Origin: Vespula vulgaris
Lineage: Eukaryota; Arthropoda; Insecta; Hymenoptera; Vespidae
Direction: 5' to 3'
NCBI RefSeq assembly: GCF_905475345.1
Contig: NC_066602.1
Coordinates: forward strand, 4,610,814 to 4,674,813
DNA length: 64,000 bases
Shown here: positions 60,642 through 64,000 of the stretch, piece after piece
Position numbering within the stretch: position 1 is the stretch's first letter
Layout: the number at the start of each line of letters is the position of its first letter
Notes under the pieces: generated by a model
The model's database searches: none
Told to the model about the DNA's origin: nothing
The model's input: the letters and a program-made list of their open reading frames with translations, nothing else
Translations under genes and position numbers: made by a program

Positions 60642-60910
60642 TTCTCTTCCTTGCTAGATCTTACTAGATACTCGCACTGAATAATAATATGGGATAGATA
60701 TACAGTAGACTAGTCCACAGCATCATTGTGTAACAAGCATAGCTGAGGAATAGACGATATCTTTCCTCCGCATAGAAAATCCGCGTCAGCAATCTCGATC
60801 GTCGAGGAGTTTGGATTAGGACGAATTCAAGATGACGAGGACAACGAGGAAACTGAATCGTTATTATTTTCCTAAGAGTTTCTCTTTCTCCAGGAATGTG
60901 TGTGTGTGTG

Positions 60911-61018
60911 TACACGGTGAGCGAGAGTTTCTAGTTAATTTTTGTAAATCAATTACTTCTCTTCGACGCTTTTATAAACTAATATTTTTTGTCAGATATT
61001 CAAACTGCAATCCTGGAA
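60911..61018. mobile_element. Palindromic MITE-like element, copy K (left arm and core)
   Basis: TACACGGTGAGCGAGAGTTT, CTAGTTAATTTTTGTAAATC, AATTACTTCTCTTCGACGCT, then a TTTTTTGTCAGATATTCAAA core. Right arm lost or decayed. Confidence 0.4.
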
Positions 61019-61471
61019 GCTGTTAATATAATATGTATATTATGTTACATTATTTTATTTATTTAAATTTAAGATACTGAAAATGATTTTGATGGCAGCC
61101 CAAATAAAACGTACACGGACAAGAAAACAAGAACTCGTTTTCAAATATAAATGCACACAATTAAACAAAATGGTTATAAAATCATCAAAGTAGCAAATGG
61201 AAGCATTTCTAACAAATAAAAGCTAGAAACGAAATTTGAACGATCGATCTACATACACATATACATGTGTACATGCATACAAAGAAAAAAGGAAAATAAT
61301 AACAAAAAAATTATTTAATGCGAATGAGTAAGCAGTACAGAAAATTACATTACGTTAATAGAACTTTATTAGCTATACCACGTCCACAACAAAATGCAAT
61401 ATCCGTTGAATTTCAACTCCAATTTAATACGCATGCGCACACCCGTTCAATCCCCTCTCTTTTATACGCAT

Positions 61472-61473
<2 letters not shown>

Positions 61474-61546
<73 letters not shown>
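61474..61546. repeat. (CT)n microsatellite, about 73 bp
   Basis: About 36 perfect CT units. Confidence 0.95.
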
Positions 61547-61548
<2 letters not shown>

Positions 61549-63059
61549 ATACAAACATGAATACGTACGTACATATATACATGGCGTAATCGGTCAAGCC
61601 AAGGCACAAGCTCTTACGGCGACATTTTAACATGTGACGTTTTCATACACTGACTTTGCAATAAGTCGTGTCACGAAAGGAAACAAGAGAGACAGAGATG
61701 GAAGATGCACATGTTTGCTAGCTGGATGCATGCATGCATGCATGCATAGCATATAATTGCAACATAACCGGAAACACGTGTACGTAAAGCCTGCTTTCAC
61801 CACCTCTGACCCTTTCTATACATCCATCTATATATTTCTCTCTTCCTTTATCTTTCGCATAAATATATGTCGATCGTTGCACATTCACGAATGTCAAGTA
61901 CTTCCAAGTTATTACGCCTTTGACATCAAGTACGTACTAGTATTAGGTACTTTCGCGCGCTATTTCGATTCCAAGCTTCATAATACCTCGCTTACCAGTT
62001 TCTCTGTGTATATGTACGTATGTATATTTATAGTTTAGTATGCAGTCAGATTAGATCATACATATATACACTCGAATAGGTACATGAACACAGCATACAT
62101 GCATACACGCGTGCGCGCACGTAAGTCATCACTTGCCGAAGAACAAACTTTGCACGGAAAAAACTGTTTTACCGACGGATTTAGAACTACTCTTTCCGAC
62201 TTTACTCGACAATATCGACATTTATTTTTTCTTCCTTTCTTTTTTTTCCATGACTGTACTTAGTCTTTTCCAAAACCACAAACGAGTTTTTTCCGTTCTC
62301 TCCTCTCTCTCTCTCTCTCTCCCTCTTTGCTGCATTTATATTTATCTGAGAATGAATCACCGAGCGTGTTAAAAATATTAAGAACAGATTTTACTTCGCC
62401 AGTCTCTCTCTTTCCCACTCTCCTTCTCATCTCTCTCTTTCTCTCTCTGTCTCTCTCTGTCTCTCTCTCTCTCTCCTTCTTTCGATTTTGAAAACGTTGA
62501 AATTATTTAATTGCTTTATCTGCTTTTCTATTTTTTTTTACTTCATTAAATATTAAAAAGAAATCAAATAAAATCTATTTATTTTGTCTGTTAATAATCA
62601 CGTGATTCGTCTAGTACATTTTTAAATCACATGACCTATACACAAAAAGTGCAATATTCGATTGAAAATGATTAATAATTATTGATCATATCGTTATAAA
62701 CCAAATTATTTTTTTTAATTAATATTCATAGTTACTGAATAAATAAATAAATAAAAATTTCATCTTGAAATATTTTAAGTTATAAGAAAAAACAAAGAAT
62801 ATCTTTCTAAAAACTTCACACACGATAGAGATTCAATCTTACCGATTTATAGCGATCTACTTTACTGACATCATACCTTTGTACTTATCCATTTATTCAG
62901 AAAACAATACATTTACTCGTCCAATCGGATCGAATGTTGAACTTTAGTAGAGAGTAAAGTAGTTCCTTTCGGAGTACCACAACAGAACATTGCTCTTAAT
63001 ATATATCGAATTTAATTCAGATTAGCCATCGAAGCTCTTATATATAATGTATAATGTAC

Positions 63060-63103
<44 letters not shown>

Positions 63104-63876
63104 AGAGAGAGAGAGAGAGAGAGAGAAAGGATAAACATGACCGAAAGAAAAATAGAAATACTTCGTAATTCGTTAATAACATACGATTACAACATAACCT
63201 AATAACGTTGCAAGTAATTAGCTATAGGATAACACTCATTCGGTCGGTAATATCGCATTACATCCTCTCTAATTAATAACCCTACAAAGATGGGACAAGC
63301 TATTGATAAAAGCCAGGGGAAACGTGAACGTTAAACGTAACTACTAACTCGTCGTTAGAGTATTATGTAATGAACGGGGAAACGATTTACGTAACGTTCT
63401 CTAATTAATTTGTTAGTTACTGTGGAAAGGATATTTATTGTACGTCTCGATTTGTTTAGAAAAAAAGCCTAGAATTACTAAGATTTGTATCCTTGGTAAA
63501 ATCAACCAATAAATAGAAAAAAATAAGTAAATAAAAATAAAATTATATATAAAATTCTATTTAATAGATATTATTAATTAATGAATTAATTAATTACTAA
63601 AAAAACACTCTATACGTCTATATGTGTATAAGGGTAGTCCATATAAAGTGTTGCAATATATTATATAGTATAGCAGCGTATAGTAAAGTTACGTATACAC
63701 ATGTGTGTATATACATTATCTTCCTTTTGGATACTTAATAATAAATAAATGCGTAGATAATTTGAGTAGTTAGATATGAGTAGCTTGGATGTTCGATAAG
63801 CATCGGTGAAGAGGGATAAGCGTCGATATAGAATCGTATCGTTAGTATATCTTATCGAAGGTAAAACACATCGGAA

Positions 63877-64000
63877 CTACTGTGATCCTTGCATAGACAT
63901 CGATGGTACGACCCAATTACCTTGGTTACCTGCCGTTAATTCGGCCAAACTATAAGCCGTAGGAGGAAATGGATGCTTCGACTTCCGTGCTCGAGCGAAT
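63877..64000 (-). CDS. Probable C-terminal exon of an unidentified gene (partial)
   Basis: The minus frame from the right edge reads FARARKSKHPFPPTAYS, LAELTAGNQGNWVVPSMSMQ, GSQ and stops at TAG (63877-63879), 40 residues in the window. The composition is protein-like (Pro/Tyr/Ser-rich, balanced), unlike the simple-sequence frames around it, and CpG-rich codons contrast with the AT-rich DNA to its left. A minus-strand AATAAA at 63434-63439 could end the transcript. I cannot name the family; a transcription-factor tail is only a guess. Confidence 0.4.
   Translation of the reverse strand, partial: FARARKSKHPFPPTAYSLAELTAGNQGNWVVPSMSMQGSQ

Larger units (their letters stand above)
52741..63876. 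other. Repeat-rich DNA right of the signal-peptide exon
   Basis: Probably the long first intron of the signal-peptide gene and/or intergenic space. Contains (AT)n, (CT)n and (CATA)n tracts, the direct duplication at 56.9 kb, mobile-element copies J and K, and an (ATGC)n run at 61727-61747. I could not recognise a downstream exon on the plus strand. Confidence 0.45.

Noticed and set aside
60444..60680. Frame starting MKMSKKKNKWNSYQLSTTVV
   Set aside because: The first 40 codons look plausible, but the frame then runs into a (CT)n tract; there is no family match or splice evidence.

Overview
This is a piece of an insect nuclear genome, most likely from an aculeate hymenopteran. The evidence is AT-rich intergenic DNA with undepleted CpG, extremely dense (GA)n, (AT)n and other microsatellites, large introns, GT-AG splice sites, and a full-length insect-type TRPV gene. 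A social wasp would fit the microsatellite load, but the sequence alone does not prove it. There are no bacterial operons, tRNA or rRNA genes, or CRISPR arrays.

The one complete gene is the minus-strand TRPV cation channel inactive (iav), 44128 down to 22908. I rebuilt it as 13 coding exons whose phases all agree. They give 1126 residues: ankyrin repeats, six membrane segments, the pore loop, the TRP-domain region and a long cytoplasmic tail. Iav forms the chordotonal-organ mechanotransduction channel together with Nanchung. Intron 9 uses a GC donor, and reading through that junction gives an alternative 762-residue protein. The introns hold seven copies of a small palindromic transposable element, a decayed tandem array and many microsatellites.

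Left flank (1-22907). Mostly non-coding and repeat-rich, with a 51-bp minisatellite plus tetranucleotide array near 4.1-4.5 kb and a 380-bp trinucleotide array near 7.75-8.13 kb. At 13945-16068 (+) two exons encode a divergent arginine-kinase-like protein that lacks key catalytic residues and whole segments. Two GC-richer islands, near 11.6 kb and 18.85-19.1 kb, look regulatory.

Right flank (44129-64000). This holds the iav leader and upstream region and a decayed tandem triplication at 46.3-47.1 kb. A promoter-like island at 52.2-52.55 kb is followed by a signal-peptide exon (+) of an unidentified secreted or lumenal protein. Long repeat-rich DNA follows, and the probable last coding exon of a minus-strand gene enters from the right edge.

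A short mobile element with TA-flanked inverted ends (consensus start CAGGGTGGGCCAAAAGTT) occurs at least 12 times, mostly as degraded copies. It is the most distinctive unexplained repeat family here.
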